The notes under the pieces are model-generated. The model was not told where the DNA came from, did no database searches, and saw only the letters and a list, made by a program, of their open reading frames with translations. A stretch of DNA of 64,000 nucleotides. Source: Mycobacterium branderi (GTDB lineage: Bacteria; Actinomycetota; Actinomycetes; Mycobacteriales; Mycobacteriaceae). The position numbers and the translations under genes were made by a program. This document shows, in pieces, positions 40,674-49,768 of this stretch. The stretch covers positions 1,054,001-1,118,000 of the forward strand of contig NZ_AP022606.1 in the NCBI RefSeq assembly GCF_010728725.1, read 5' to 3'. Positions within the stretch are counted from its first letter, which is position 1. The number at the start of each line of letters is the position of its first letter.

Positions 40674-42554
40674 TTATCCGCCGGGGTTCAAGAACGGATT
40701 CTGCGGAGCCGGGGCCTGGTTCTGCGGGACCTGAACCGGTATCGGGACCGGAACCAGCGGGATGGTCAGGTATTCCGTGGTCATCGGCACGGTGGTCGTG
40801 GTGGTCGTTGTGGTCGACGACGGGGGCGGCGTAGTCGTGGTGGTGGTCGTCGTCGTGGTGGTTGTGGTGGTCGTCGTGGGCTGCGGCGTGGTGGTGCTCG
40901 GCGGCGGCCGGTACGTCGTGGTCACCGGCGGCGGAGGAGGCGGCGGCGCCTCGGTGCTGGGCGGCGGAGGTGCGACGCTGGGCGTCGGTGCCGCGCTGGG
41001 CGGCGGGGGCGGCACGGGACTCGGCGACGGCGGCTGAGAGCTCGGCGGTGGCGGAGGCACGGCGGTGCGGCTGGTCGGCGCGGGCGGCGCCTGGTGGCCG
41101 GTGGTGCTGGTCAAGGAGTACGCCACTCCGCCGATCGCGAACATAGCGACCAGCGCGCCCAGCCCAAGCAGCAACTGCGGCAGGCGACCTCGTCGCCGCG
41201 GCCGCTCGTCGTCGGCCCGGAACCTTGGCAAGTACTGAGAGGGTGGGGCGCTCCCGTCGTCGTACGGGTCGCCGGTGTAAAACAGCGGTTCGTCGCCGGA
41301 GTCGTCGGCCTCCGACCAGGCCAGTTCCGCCTTCGGAAGTGTCGACGACGGCGCCTCGTCGAAAAACGCTCCGTCGATGGGAATTCCAAAGGAACCGGTG
41401 CCGAATCCGCCGGTCGGTGCATCGAATGTGCCGGTGTTCGCGGCAAAGCTGCCGGTCGCCGCGCTCGCCGCTGCGGCCATCGCGGTCGCCGGCTCGGCCT
41501 GGTCCTCGAGTTCCTCGGCCGGCCCGCGTGAAGCAAGCATCTCCGCGCCAACCGCCATGGCCAGCGCGGGCTTCACCGCAGTCACCACCGACAATTTGGC
41601 GTGCGATGAAAGACGTTGGGCCACAAGCGGAATACTGGCTCCACCGCCGGCCATCGCAACTGCAGCCAGATCCGCGCGGTCGACCTTGTTGCGGGACAGC
41701 GCCTCGTCGAATGCGAAGAACACACCGTTGAGTCGATTCTCGATCAGCGTCTCCAGCTGGGCTCTGCTCACCTGAATAGTGGCGCGACGTCCGGGGAGTT
41801 GGGCGTCCACCGCGGTCACCGTCTCGGTGGACAACCGCTCTTTGGCTTTGCGGCACTCGTCTCGCAGCTGGTCGAGTTGGCCCACCGCCGCGGTGTTCTC
41901 GGGATCGGCCTGACCTGTGTGGCCCATGGCATCCAGGACGTGAACCAGCAGTGCATCATCAACGTGCGTGCCGGAAAACTCTGAGTAGCGCAACGTTTCA
42001 CCGATGGGCGCAAAGCCGGAGCCGGCGTCGGCCAAGGTGATGTTGGTGCCGCCGCCGCCGAAATCAAGCAGGCCGACCACACCGCGCGCGGGCAGGCGTG
42101 CACCAGAATTCAACGCGGTCAAGGCGGTGACGGCGTCGGAAACGAGGCGGGGAGCTATACCGCTTCGGACAAAGCCGGGGTGCGTGCGCAACGCGTCGCG
42201 CAGCGCCTGCACGGCTTGCGGTTCCCAGTGTGCGGGAACGGCGATCGCGATCTCCGATGTCGAGGCGTCGGCTCCGGCCGCCGAGATCATCGCGTCCAGC
42301 GCCTCGACCAGCAAGAGCGCCGGGTCGTGCGTCGACCCGGCGACAGATACCACCGCGTCCGAGTGACCAATCCGCTCAACAAAGTCGCTGACCACCGCGC
42401 CGATCTCGGCATCGGGGCTGTGCATGGGTACGCCGAGTTGCGGTGCGCGGTCAGGAAATAGGGTCAACGTTGAGCGGCGCGTCACGGGTGGAGTCCCGTT
42501 ACGCACCGCGACTAGGTTTGTGGTCCCGATCGATAACCCCAACGGGTCGTACAT
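40674..42554 (-). CDS. Hsp70-like membrane protein with Pro/poly-Thr tail (Rv0312 type)
   Basis: A 626-residue protein related to the one at 13753-15546. The nucleotide-binding fold shows LGLSIGTTNLVAVRNG (phosphate-1), AIAVPAHWEPQAVQ, GLLDFGGGGTNITLAD (phosphate-2), CRKAKERLS, and VAMAGGGASIPLVAQRL (adenosine). The motifs are closer to DnaK than in the other copy, so ATP binding is plausible. A linker, one transmembrane helix (about 480-503) and a Pro-rich then poly-Thr tail ending VPVPIPVQVPQNQ follow. The start at 42554 (MYDPLGLSIG) aligns with its paralog. It matches Rv0312. Confidence 0.86.
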   Translation of the reverse strand: MYDPLGLSIGTTNLVAVRNGTPPVTRRSTLTLFPDRAPQLGVPMHSPDAEIGAVVSDFVERIGHSDAVVSVAGSTHDPALLLVEALDAMISAAGADASTSEIAIAVPAHWEPQAVQALRDALRTHPGFVRSGIAPRLVSDAVTALTALNSGARLPARGVVGLLDFGGGGTNITLADAGSGFAPIGETLRYSEFSGTHVDDALLVHVLDAMGHTGQADPENTAAVGQLDQLRDECRKAKERLSTETVTAVDAQLPGRRATIQVSRAQLETLIENRLNGVFFAFDEALSRNKVDRADLAAVAMAGGGASIPLVAQRLSSHAKLSVVTAVKPALAMAVGAEMLASRGPAEELEDQAEPATAMAAAASAATGSFAANTGTFDAPTGGFGTGSFGIPIDGAFFDEAPSSTLPKAELAWSEADDSGDEPLFYTGDPYDDGSAPPSQYLPRFRADDERPRRRGRLPQLLLGLGALVAMFAIGGVAYSLTSTTGHQAPPAPTSRTAVPPPPPSSQPPSPSPVPPPPPSAAPTPSVAPPPPSTEAPPPPPPPVTTTYRPPPSTTTPQPTTTTTTTTTTTTTTTTPPPSSTTTTTTTTVPMTTEYLTIPLVPVPIPVQVPQNQAPAPQNPFLNPGG

Positions 42555-42757
42555 AAAGCGATTACCTTGCGTCGTTAGCGGTCGGCGGCCAGCGTTCACC
42601 ATAGCCGCGATCGGGGCCCATCGAGGCTAGCCGCATCGCGGTTGGTATCCGGTCGATGCGGTTGTGTCACCTAAGCGATATGAAAGCCGACGGCGCGTTG
42701 ACTCTGCCGTCACCACAGCAAAGTTCGAGTAGCGACCATGGTGGTCGCAGAATGAAC

Positions 42758-43999
42758 TCAGACGACGGTGAGCGGCAGCGACCGTCGTGGCTGGAATCGG
42801 AACGTCGACCCGGCGCTGACCTTGGCTATCGAGACCTCGGGCAATTCCTTTGCCGCAGCGGTGGACTCGGCGAATTCGGCTGTCCAGTCGGTGCTCGTCC
42901 CGCTGGCCCGTACTTCGACGTGCGCGTCTACCGCCGTGGCGACGGCCTGCAGTGGCTGCACGGATTCCGGCGAGCACAACGAGATCCAGGCGCCGTCGTC
43001 GTGCGCAGGTGAGCGGTGAACCACAACCCGGTCCGTCACCTCTGCCTCGACATAGCCAACGGGATTGAGCAGCGGATGCAGTTCCAATACCCGCAAGACA
43101 CCCTCGACGCCGCCGGGCAGCGACAGTGCCCGGTGAATGCGCTCCGCACCCAACCCCGCCACGCCGATCAACTGGCGAGTGCCCACGGAGGTGGCCACGT
43201 CGGAGCTGGCCCGCGCCCGCACCGCGACGGCGAACGACAGATACAGCAGGTGCATCTGCAGGCAGACTTCGTCAGCCATGCGCACCAGTGCCGAATGCGA
43301 GAAGGCGCCGAAGTCGAGGTCCGAGACCAGGGGACCCGAGTAGTCGGCCTGGCCCTCCTCGGACCGGTCGATGGCGTCGAGTTCCCATGTTGCAGCCCGT
43401 GTTTGGCCCACAACCCGAAGAGCCGGAATCCCCTGCGCGGGCGGGTACGACTCGTCGATGATCACCGTCCACGCGCAGTGCGGATGCCGATCCGACGGCA
43501 CCCGCGGCGGCCTGTGGATCGGACGCATCTGAGCGCGCGGATTGGTGGCCACCGCGGTCGCGTCGAACGTCGGGTCCTCGATGGTGTGGCACATGCCGAA
43601 GACGTAGTCGTCGCCCATGGGCTCCACGTCGAGCAGTGCGCCGCAGTGGTCGAGACGGAATTCGCCGTGCCAGCGGTCGTGAACGGTGTAGCGGAAGTCC
43701 ATGAACTGCGGCGGCGCGCCGATGTCGAGTTGCAGGCCCTTGAAAATGGTGGGCACGTCGTCGCCCTCGTAGTTCAGCGCCCGCTGCATACGTTTGGTGT
43801 AGATCGGGCTGGCGCCGGCCCACTCCTCGATGGCGATCTGCAGCATCTCCTCGCGGCCGAATTCCTGGATGCACCATGCCATTCCGGAGCGGTCGATCAT
43901 GTGCCCGATGAGAAGCAGCTCGGGGACCAAGGCGGCAAGCTGCTCGCGGGACAGCCGCGCATAGCGGGATCTGCTCACCAGCACAAAAATAGTCGGCAC
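42758..43999 (-). CDS. Conserved hypothetical protein (Rv0311 type)
   Basis: A protein of up to 413 residues with no signal peptide or membrane helix. Conserved-looking stretches are SRYARLSREQLAALVPELLLIGHMIDRSGMAWCI, FRLDHCGALLDVEPMGDDYVFGMCHTIEDPTFDATA and AHDDGAWISLCSPESVQPLQAVA. The Cys/His spread in the middle could bind metal, but this is uncertain. The start is unsure: GTG at 43999, or a GTG seven codons further in (VSRSRYARL) nearer the usual family start. Only 18 bp separate it from the divergent TetR gene. Confidence 0.8.
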   Translation of the reverse strand: MPTIFVLVSRSRYARLSREQLAALVPELLLIGHMIDRSGMAWCIQEFGREEMLQIAIEEWAGASPIYTKRMQRALNYEGDDVPTIFKGLQLDIGAPPQFMDFRYTVHDRWHGEFRLDHCGALLDVEPMGDDYVFGMCHTIEDPTFDATAVATNPRAQMRPIHRPPRVPSDRHPHCAWTVIIDESYPPAQGIPALRVVGQTRAATWELDAIDRSEEGQADYSGPLVSDLDFGAFSHSALVRMADEVCLQMHLLYLSFAVAVRARASSDVATSVGTRQLIGVAGLGAERIHRALSLPGGVEGVLRVLELHPLLNPVGYVEAEVTDRVVVHRSPAHDDGAWISLCSPESVQPLQAVATAVDAHVEVRASGTSTDWTAEFAESTAAAKELPEVSIAKVSAGSTFRFQPRRSLPLTVV

Positions 44000-44004
44000 T
44001 ATGT

Positions 44005-44010
44005 TATAAA
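44005..44010 (+). promoter_or_regulatory. Probable -10 hexamer of a leaderless TetR transcript
   Basis: TATAAA ends 7 bp before the ATG of the TetR gene at 44018. This is the spacing expected when transcription starts at the start codon itself, which is common in mycobacteria. No ribosome site is present upstream of that ATG. Confidence 0.5.
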
Positions 44011-44017
44011 GTCAACA

Positions 44018-44599
44018 ATGTCCATAGCCCCTACCAGACGCACCGCCGCACCCCGCAAACGCGGCGACGACACCCGCGCGAAGATCATCGACGAAACGGT
44101 GCGCTGCATCGTCGAGGAGGGCTTTCAGGCAGCCACCGCCAAGCACGTCGCCGAGCGCGGCGGCGTGACGTGGGGCGTCATCCAGTACCACTTCGGCGAC
44201 CGCAACGGCCTGCTGATGGCCGTCGTCGACGACGGCGTGGCCAAACTGATCGAGTCGCTGTCGTCGGCGGAGGTGGCCGACCTGCCGCTGCGGGAGCGCA
44301 TCGAGGTTGTCGTCGACACCGCCTGGAGCTGCTATGCCAGCCCCACCTCGATGGCCGCGTTCGAGATCCTGCGGGCCACCCGCTGGAGTTCCCGGCGGCA
44401 TCTGGTTGAGATGAACGACGCCATCGCCCAGCTCGGCAAGCTGGTCACCGACGATCCCGCCAATGACGGTGTGGCCGAAGTGATTTGGGCCGCGCTGCGT
44501 GGTGTGGTGCTGGCGCAGATGATCGTGGGCGTGCCGGTCGACTGGCAGCGGGAGCGTCGCGCGCTGATCGACATGGTGTGCCACTACCTGCAGCGCTGA
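44018..44599 (+). CDS. TetR family transcriptional regulator
   Basis: A 193-residue regulator. The helix-turn-helix TRAKIIDETVRCIVEEGFQAATAKHVAERGGVTWGVIQYHFGDRNGLL (about 19-66) is typical, with the recognition helix at GVIQYHFGD. The C-terminal domain has SWFSSRRHLVEMND-like content and no obvious metal site. The ATG at 44018 begins 18 bp from the divergent Rv0311-type gene, so it probably controls that gene and itself. No strong long dyad is seen in the short gap. Confidence 0.85.
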   Translation: MSIAPTRRTAAPRKRGDDTRAKIIDETVRCIVEEGFQAATAKHVAERGGVTWGVIQYHFGDRNGLLMAVVDDGVAKLIESLSSAEVADLPLRERIEVVVDTAWSCYASPTSMAAFEILRATRWSSRRHLVEMNDAIAQLGKLVTDDPANDGVAEVIWAALRGVVLAQMIVGVPVDWQRERRALIDMVCHYLQR

Positions 44600-44603
44600 C
44601 TCC

Positions 44604-45179
44604 TCAACGGCCGGTCAACGCGTCGAGCGTGAATTCCATTTCCGCCGGCTCGTGCACATGGACGCGGTCTCCGTCGAGCGCCGCGACCGGTCGATACACA
44701 TCGCCGTCGACGCGGTACGTGAGGAACCGTTCGCCAGACGGCGCCTCGAGGTCGACGATCCAGTAGTGCTCGATGCCCGCCTTCGCGTACTCGTGCAGCT
44801 TCATCACGTGATCCATTCCGCGCGAGCCCGGCGAGACGATCTCGACGACGAGCACCACGTCGGCTGCTGCGACCCGGACGGTACGCCCCTCGAACGCGCG
44901 ATCTCGAATTACCACGATGTCAGGGTCACGCACGCTCGGCGGGAACGATGCGCTCGTCGTCACCTCGATCTCGGGAAGTACTTGCACCCCATCCGGTAGG
45001 TGATCATCGAGAAGGCGGGTCAGCCTTTTCGAAATGCGCTGATGCATAAGCGCCGGGCGCGGCGACATGATGAGGGTCCCCTCACTGAGCTCCCACCGCC
45101 GCGTGTGGGCGACCTCCAGTGCATCCCACTGCTCGAGGCTCAGCAAACCACGTGGCAGATCATCTGCCAGCTCAGACAC
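44604..45179 (-). CDS. Uma2 (DUF820) family protein
   Basis: A 191-residue protein with the Uma2/DUF820 PD-(D/E)XK nuclease-like fold: RRWELSEGTLIMSPRPALMHQRISKRLTRLLDDHL, then DPDIVVIRDRAF and VVLVVEIVSPGSRGMDHVMKLHEYAKAGIEHYWIVD, giving the expected D...E-x-V/K active-site layout. Members are frequent orphan genes with transposon-like spread. The biological role is unknown. It converges on the TetR gene (4-bp gap). Confidence 0.87.
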   Translation of the reverse strand: MSELADDLPRGLLSLEQWDALEVAHTRRWELSEGTLIMSPRPALMHQRISKRLTRLLDDHLPDGVQVLPEIEVTTSASFPPSVRDPDIVVIRDRAFEGRTVRVAAADVVLVVEIVSPGSRGMDHVMKLHEYAKAGIEHYWIVDLEAPSGERFLTYRVDGDVYRPVAALDGDRVHVHEPAEMEFTLDALTGR

Positions 45180-45292
45180 CGCATACCCCCTCCCGATCGG
45201 AGCTCGAATAGTTGCAGATTACGCCGTAGCGGCGATTAAGTCGGAGTCCGGCGGACGCCACCGACATCTCGCCGCTGTGCTCCAATGTCGTG

Positions 45293-45757
45293 ATGAGCCC
45301 CCACGACGACATTGCAGCGATCAAACAGGTCAAGTACCGCTATCTGCGCGCCCTGGATACCAAGCACTGGGACGACTTCGCCGACACCCTCACCGAGGAC
45401 GTGCAGGGCGACTACGGGTCGTCGGTCGGTGAAGAGTTGCACTTCACCAACCGCAAGGACCTGGTCGACTACATGCGTTCGGCGTTGGGCCCGAACGTCA
45501 TCACCGAGCACCGGGTCACCCATCCGGAGATCACCGTGAGCGGCGACGAGGCGTCGGGCGTCTGGTATCTGCAGGACCGCGTCATCGTCGCCGAGTTCGA
45601 CTTCATGCTGATCGGCGCGGCGTTCTACCGCGACCGTTATCGGCGCACCGCCGACGGCTGGCGGATCGCCGCGACGGGATACGACCGTACCTACGAGGCG
45701 ACAATGTCGTTGGCGGGCCTGGACTTCAAGGTGAAACCCGGTCGCGCGCTGGCGTAA
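45293..45757 (+). CDS. SnoaL-like polyketide-cyclase-fold protein (Rv0310c type)
   Basis: A 154-residue NTF2/SnoaL-like protein: DDIAAIKQVKYRYLRALDTKHWDDFADTLTEDVQGDYG, then EITVSGDEASGVWYLQDRV and GAAFYRDRYRRTADGWRIAATGYDRTYEATMS. The KxxxxRYxRxxDxxxWDxFAxxL pattern is typical of the actinobacterial subgroup. The specific substrate is unknown. The ATG at 45293 is used; a GTG one codon earlier is possible. Confidence 0.84.
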   Translation: MSPHDDIAAIKQVKYRYLRALDTKHWDDFADTLTEDVQGDYGSSVGEELHFTNRKDLVDYMRSALGPNVITEHRVTHPEITVSGDEASGVWYLQDRVIVAEFDFMLIGAAFYRDRYRRTADGWRIAATGYDRTYEATMSLAGLDFKVKPGRALA

Positions 45758-45824
45758 AGCGCCGCGAGTGTGAACCAGGCGACGCGACACGCCGAAAACC
45801 CGTCGTAGGCTTCACAATCGGGGG

Positions 45825-46487
45825 CTAAGCACCCTTCGCGATGGCGATCAGTGCACCGGGTCGCAGCCAGCGGATGATCTGCACCAGCGTGTCGTCGTCG
45901 ATCGCCACGCAGCCCGCGGTCGGTCCGCCGTCGGTGGTGTGGAAGAAAAACGCGGCGCCGTCGCCCGGGACGCGGGCCTTGTTGACGCCCATCACCACCG
46001 CGTGCTTGTACTGCGGGATTTCGAGATTCTCGCTGGCGTTCGTGTCGAACGGGCACTGCGCCTTCTGGCAGACCTGCATGGTGTTGAACGTCGGGCTGTG
46101 ATCGTCGCCGTTCCACCAATGGTTGGGCCCGACCTGCGTGTACGGTAGTCCCCCACCGGGATTCGGCGCGGTGCCGAACGCGGAATCCAGCGAATAGACA
46201 CCCATGGGTGTGGCCGGGTAGCCGCTTTTGGCCTTGGGCGCCAACCCCGCCGAGCCGATGTGGGTTGGAATCCCGGCTCCGATCGGCTGCCAGCCCGCGG
46301 CAGTGCGCTGGTAGACGTCCATCTTGGCGTTCGAACCGCCAACTCCCACAACGGAAACCACCTGGCTGGCATTGCCGACGGACGGCGCGAACCACGGCGC
46401 ACCGACCGCGGCGCCCGGGGGCGCGCCGGCCACCATCACACAGGTCGCGCACAGCGCAGCGCACAGCGAGCCCAGCAGTCGGCGCAT
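45825..46487 (-). CDS. Exported YkuD-fold protein (Rv0309 type)
   Basis: A 220-residue exported protein. A signal peptide of about 28 residues (MRRLLGSLCAALCATCVMVAGAPPGAA) precedes an L,D-transpeptidase-like YkuD fold with TPMGVYSLDSAFG and the active-site pattern FHTTDGGPTAGCVAIDDDTLVQIIRWL (His, then Cys193). It differs from canonical Ldt enzymes (SHGC): here the motif is TAGC. It is likely a peptidoglycan-modifying or divergent YkuD enzyme. It matches Rv0309. Confidence 0.87.
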   Translation of the reverse strand: MRRLLGSLCAALCATCVMVAGAPPGAAVGAPWFAPSVGNASQVVSVVGVGGSNAKMDVYQRTAAGWQPIGAGIPTHIGSAGLAPKAKSGYPATPMGVYSLDSAFGTAPNPGGGLPYTQVGPNHWWNGDDHSPTFNTMQVCQKAQCPFDTNASENLEIPQYKHAVVMGVNKARVPGDGAAFFFHTTDGGPTAGCVAIDDDTLVQIIRWLRPGALIAIAKGA

Positions 46488-46618
46488 CGTTTCATCGTCA
46501 AGGCCGAACAATCGCAGCGTCAAGTAAAGGTTTAGCCTCGATCCGGTCACTGCGCGGGCGCGACACAGCCGCCGCGTCCCGCCGATCGCAGGTTCGGTCT
46601 ATATGATCGGCAACCGAT

Positions 46619-46636
46619 GTCCTGCACCGACAGGAC
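46619..46636. promoter_or_regulatory. Dyad upstream of the FHA-ABC transporter
   Basis: GTCCTG-N6-CAGGAC is a perfect 6-bp inverted repeat ending 40 bp before the transporter start. It may be an operator. The regulator is unknown. Confidence 0.45.
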
Positions 46637-46676
46637 CATTCGTTGCCAAAACCGCACGGCCACATGAAAGAACTGG

Positions 46677-49118
46677 ATGACGTCTGACGCAGGCAACACG
46701 ACCCGGCTCGCCGTGGCGAACGGACCGGGCGAGCTGCCGTTGACCGTCTGGCTGGGTTCGGCGATGTACACCTTCCCCGCCGAACGCGACGTCATCGTCG
46801 GCCGCGGTCGCGACTGCGACATCTGTCTGCACGACGGCAACCCGGCCGACCTGACGTTGATTTCGCGCGTTCACGCGATTCTGCGCTTCGACGACGGCCG
46901 GTGGGTCGTCGTCGACAAAAGCCAGAACGGCGTTTACCTCGACGGCGTGCGCGTGCCGCTGGTCAGCATCCGCGACGGCCAGCGCGTCACGCTCGGCAGC
47001 CCGCGCGGCCCGCAGCTGACATTCCGCGTCGCCGCGTCCGCGGCACCGCCCGAACCCCGCAACCCGCGCACGCTACGCAGCATCCCCACGCCGACACGCC
47101 CTCCACTGCGACGCAGCGGCCCCCAAACCCGGCCCAGCGAACCGGCTTTCAGGGAACGCACCATGCGGCTGCGGCGAGCGCCGCGGCCCGGGTCTGCGCC
47201 GGCAGGCTCGGCGACCATCGGCCGCGCCAAGACCAACAACATCGTCGTCAACGACGCGTTGGCATCCCGGGTGCACGCGGTCCTGGTGTCCACCGCGGCC
47301 AGCCTCGAGATCCGCGACAATCACAGCAGCAACGGCACATTCGTCAATGGCACCCCGATCACCTGCACCCTGCTGCGCGACGGCGACGTCGTCACCGTTG
47401 GCAACACCGACCTGGTGGTGTCTGGCCACACCTTGCTGCCGCGAACCGCACCGGCGCGCAGCAGCGGCCTGACCACCCAGGGACTGGCGCTGACCATCGA
47501 CGGTCACCCACTGTTGACCGACGTGTCGTTCACCGCGCGGCCCGGCACGCTGACCGCGGTGATCGGGCCGTCGGGCGCGGGCAAATCCACCCTGGTCAAG
47601 CTGATCGGCGGCACCACAACGCCCACCGCCGGCGTGGTCACCTTCGACGGGCACGACGTGCACGCCGAGTATGCGTCGATGCGCTCCCGGATCGGCATGG
47701 TCCCCCAGGACGACGTGGTGCACCGCCAACTCACCCTCGAACAGGCGCTGGGATATGCGGCCGAACTGCGGCTGCCGCCGGACACCTCAGCCGACGACCG
47801 TCGGCAGGTGGTCAAGCGCGTTCTCGACGAGCTCGACCTCACCCCACACCGAAAGACCCGTGTTGACAAGCTTTCCGGCGGCCAGCGCAAGCGCGCGTCG
47901 GTGGCGATGGAACTGCTGACCGGCCCGTCGCTGCTCATCCTCGACGAGCCGACCTCGGGGCTGGACCCGGCGCTGGACCGCCAGGTGATGACGATGCTGC
48001 GCCGCCTGGCCGACGCCGGCCGGGTGGTCATCGTGGTCACCCACTCGCTGACCTACGTCAACATGTGCGACCAGATCCTGCTCCTGGCTCCCGGCGGCAA
48101 GACTGCGTTCGCCGACCCGCCCGCCGAAATCGGGCCGGCGATGGGCAGCACCGACTGGGCCGACATCTTCGCCCGGGTCAGCACCGACCCCGACGGCGTG
48201 CACCAGGCCTTCCTGGCACGACATCCGCCCGCCCCGCGACGACGGCCGACGACCGCCGCGGCACCGCTGGGCACTCCGCCGCGCACCCGCCGGCGGCGTC
48301 AGGTTTTCACGTTGGCACGTCGCCAGATGCGGCTCATCGCCGCCGACCGCGGCTACTTCGCGTTCCTTGCGGTGCTGCCGTTCGTGTTGGGCGTGCTGTC
48401 GCTGGCGGTGCCGGGCAATACCGGATTCCATCTCGCCGGGCCGGATTCGGACGAACCCAACTCGATCCTGATCCTGCTCAACATCGCCGCGGTGTTCATG
48501 GGGACCGCGCTGACGATTCGCGACCTGGTCGGGGAACGGCTGATCTTTCAGCGCGAGCGGGCAGTGGGGTTGTCGGCGACGGCGTACCTGACCGCCAAGG
48601 TCGTCGTGTTCAGCGCCGCGGCAGTGCTGCAGACTGCGATCCTCACCGCGATCATGGCCGCCGGCAAAGGCATGCCGACCCGCGGCGCGGTGCTGTTGGG
48701 CCACGGCCCAGTGCACGCGGTCACCGAGCTGTATGTGACGCTGGCGCTGATGGCGATCGTCTCGGCGATGGTGGGCCTGGCGCTGTCGTCGCTGGCCCGC
48801 TCCACCGAGCAGGTGCTGCCGATGCTGGTGGTGGCGATCATGGTGTCGATGGTGATGGCGGGCGGGCTGATCCCGGTGACCGGCCGGATGGGCCTGGACC
48901 AGGCGTCGTGGCTGTTGCCGGCGCGGTGGGGTTTCGCCGCCTCGGCGTCGACGGTCGAGCTGCGGGCGATCGAGCCGATGGTGCCCGCCGACCGGTTGTG
49001 GTCGCATTCGCCGCACTACTGGGTGCTCGACGTCGGAATGCTGACGCTGTTGGGAGTCGTCGCCACCCTGTTCGTGCGGTTCCGGCTGCGGCTGCGTGTG
49101 CACAGCGCCAAAAGCTGA
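46677..49118 (+). CDS. FHA-domain ABC transporter (Rv1747-like)
   Basis: An 813-residue half-transporter. FHA domain 1 (about 20-105; VIVGRGRDCDICLHDG) and FHA domain 2 (about 170-255; TIGRAKTNNIVVND, SRVHA, NHSSNGTFVNG) can bind phosphothreonine. The ATPase domain follows, with Walker A GPSGAGKST near residue 300, LSGGQRKRASVAMEL and Walker B LLILDEPTSGLDP. An ABC2-type membrane domain has about six helices (550-805). In M. tuberculosis Rv1747 the FHA domains are docking sites for the kinase PknF. No kinase gene is adjacent here, so this is a separate paralog. Substrate unknown; it is likely an exporter. Confidence 0.92.
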   Translation: MTSDAGNTTRLAVANGPGELPLTVWLGSAMYTFPAERDVIVGRGRDCDICLHDGNPADLTLISRVHAILRFDDGRWVVVDKSQNGVYLDGVRVPLVSIRDGQRVTLGSPRGPQLTFRVAASAAPPEPRNPRTLRSIPTPTRPPLRRSGPQTRPSEPAFRERTMRLRRAPRPGSAPAGSATIGRAKTNNIVVNDALASRVHAVLVSTAASLEIRDNHSSNGTFVNGTPITCTLLRDGDVVTVGNTDLVVSGHTLLPRTAPARSSGLTTQGLALTIDGHPLLTDVSFTARPGTLTAVIGPSGAGKSTLVKLIGGTTTPTAGVVTFDGHDVHAEYASMRSRIGMVPQDDVVHRQLTLEQALGYAAELRLPPDTSADDRRQVVKRVLDELDLTPHRKTRVDKLSGGQRKRASVAMELLTGPSLLILDEPTSGLDPALDRQVMTMLRRLADAGRVVIVVTHSLTYVNMCDQILLLAPGGKTAFADPPAEIGPAMGSTDWADIFARVSTDPDGVHQAFLARHPPAPRRRPTTAAAPLGTPPRTRRRRQVFTLARRQMRLIAADRGYFAFLAVLPFVLGVLSLAVPGNTGFHLAGPDSDEPNSILILLNIAAVFMGTALTIRDLVGERLIFQRERAVGLSATAYLTAKVVVFSAAAVLQTAILTAIMAAGKGMPTRGAVLLGHGPVHAVTELYVTLALMAIVSAMVGLALSSLARSTEQVLPMLVVAIMVSMVMAGGLIPVTGRMGLDQASWLLPARWGFAASASTVELRAIEPMVPADRLWSHSPHYWVLDVGMLTLLGVVATLFVRFRLRLRVHSAKS

Positions 49119-49153
49119 ATAGCGCTTTCGCGCCGCGCCGATACCATCGGCCC

Positions 49154-49768
49154 ATGTCGGACTTCCCGCCCGGCCGGTATTCGCAGATCCTGGTCGGTCA
49201 CGTGTGGCCATCCGGCGCGAACCTGGCACTCCTGGTGAATGCGTCGGCCGAATGCGGCACCGTCGCGGCGGCCTATCATGATCTGCGAGACCGGCTGTGC
49301 CAGGCCCGCTTTGGGCCACTGGCCGACCAGGTCGGCGTGACCGCCGACGACGTGCACGACGCATTCCGCCGCGGCGAGGACCATGCCCACAGCATCGCGG
49401 AGAAGAACGAGATCAAAAGGGCGGCCTTCGATTCCGCACACGACGCGGTGCGCGAACTGCGCGCGGAGCTCACCGCTATCGCTGAGGACGGCGACAGCCG
49501 GATCCGGCACATCGAGGGCGGTAGAGACTCTGAGGCGGCCAAGCTCGACGGGTTCGTCGACGTGGTGATGGACTGTCAGAGCCGGGCCGGCGGCAAGGCC
49601 GCGAGGTACGGCCAGGACATTCTCGACGCGATCCAAAAGGTGCTCGCCGCCGAGGGCATCGACCAATCCGCCCGCCAGTTCGCCGCGCAGCATGGGATCG
49701 AGGCCGTGTTCACCCGGCCCGCCGTGAGCCGTGACCGGCTGGCCGCACTCTTGCACAAGCCGGCATGA
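49154..49768 (+). CDS. Helical protein resembling ESX-associated substrates
   Basis: A 204-residue, mostly helical soluble protein (FPPGRYSQILVGHVWPSGANLALLVNASAECGTVAAAYHDLRD...). It has a long charged helical middle (EKNEIKRAAFDSAHDAVRELRAELTAIAED) and no signal peptide. The helical make-up, absence of a Sec signal and coupling to a Pro/Ala-rich Esp-like gene suggest an ESX secretion-associated protein. This is a weak inference and no WXG or clear YxxxD/E end motif is present. It starts 35 bp after the transporter and overlaps the next gene by 4 bp. Confidence 0.68.
   Translation: MSDFPPGRYSQILVGHVWPSGANLALLVNASAECGTVAAAYHDLRDRLCQARFGPLADQVGVTADDVHDAFRRGEDHAHSIAEKNEIKRAAFDSAHDAVRELRAELTAIAEDGDSRIRHIEGGRDSEAAKLDGFVDVVMDCQSRAGGKAARYGQDILDAIQKVLAAEGIDQSARQFAAQHGIEAVFTRPAVSRDRLAALLHKPA

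Noticed and set aside
47787..49364. 525-codon minus-strand frame opposite the FHA-ABC transporter
   Set aside because: It is antisense to intact Walker and membrane segments, and the composition (His/Gln/Arg-rich) is a shadow pattern.
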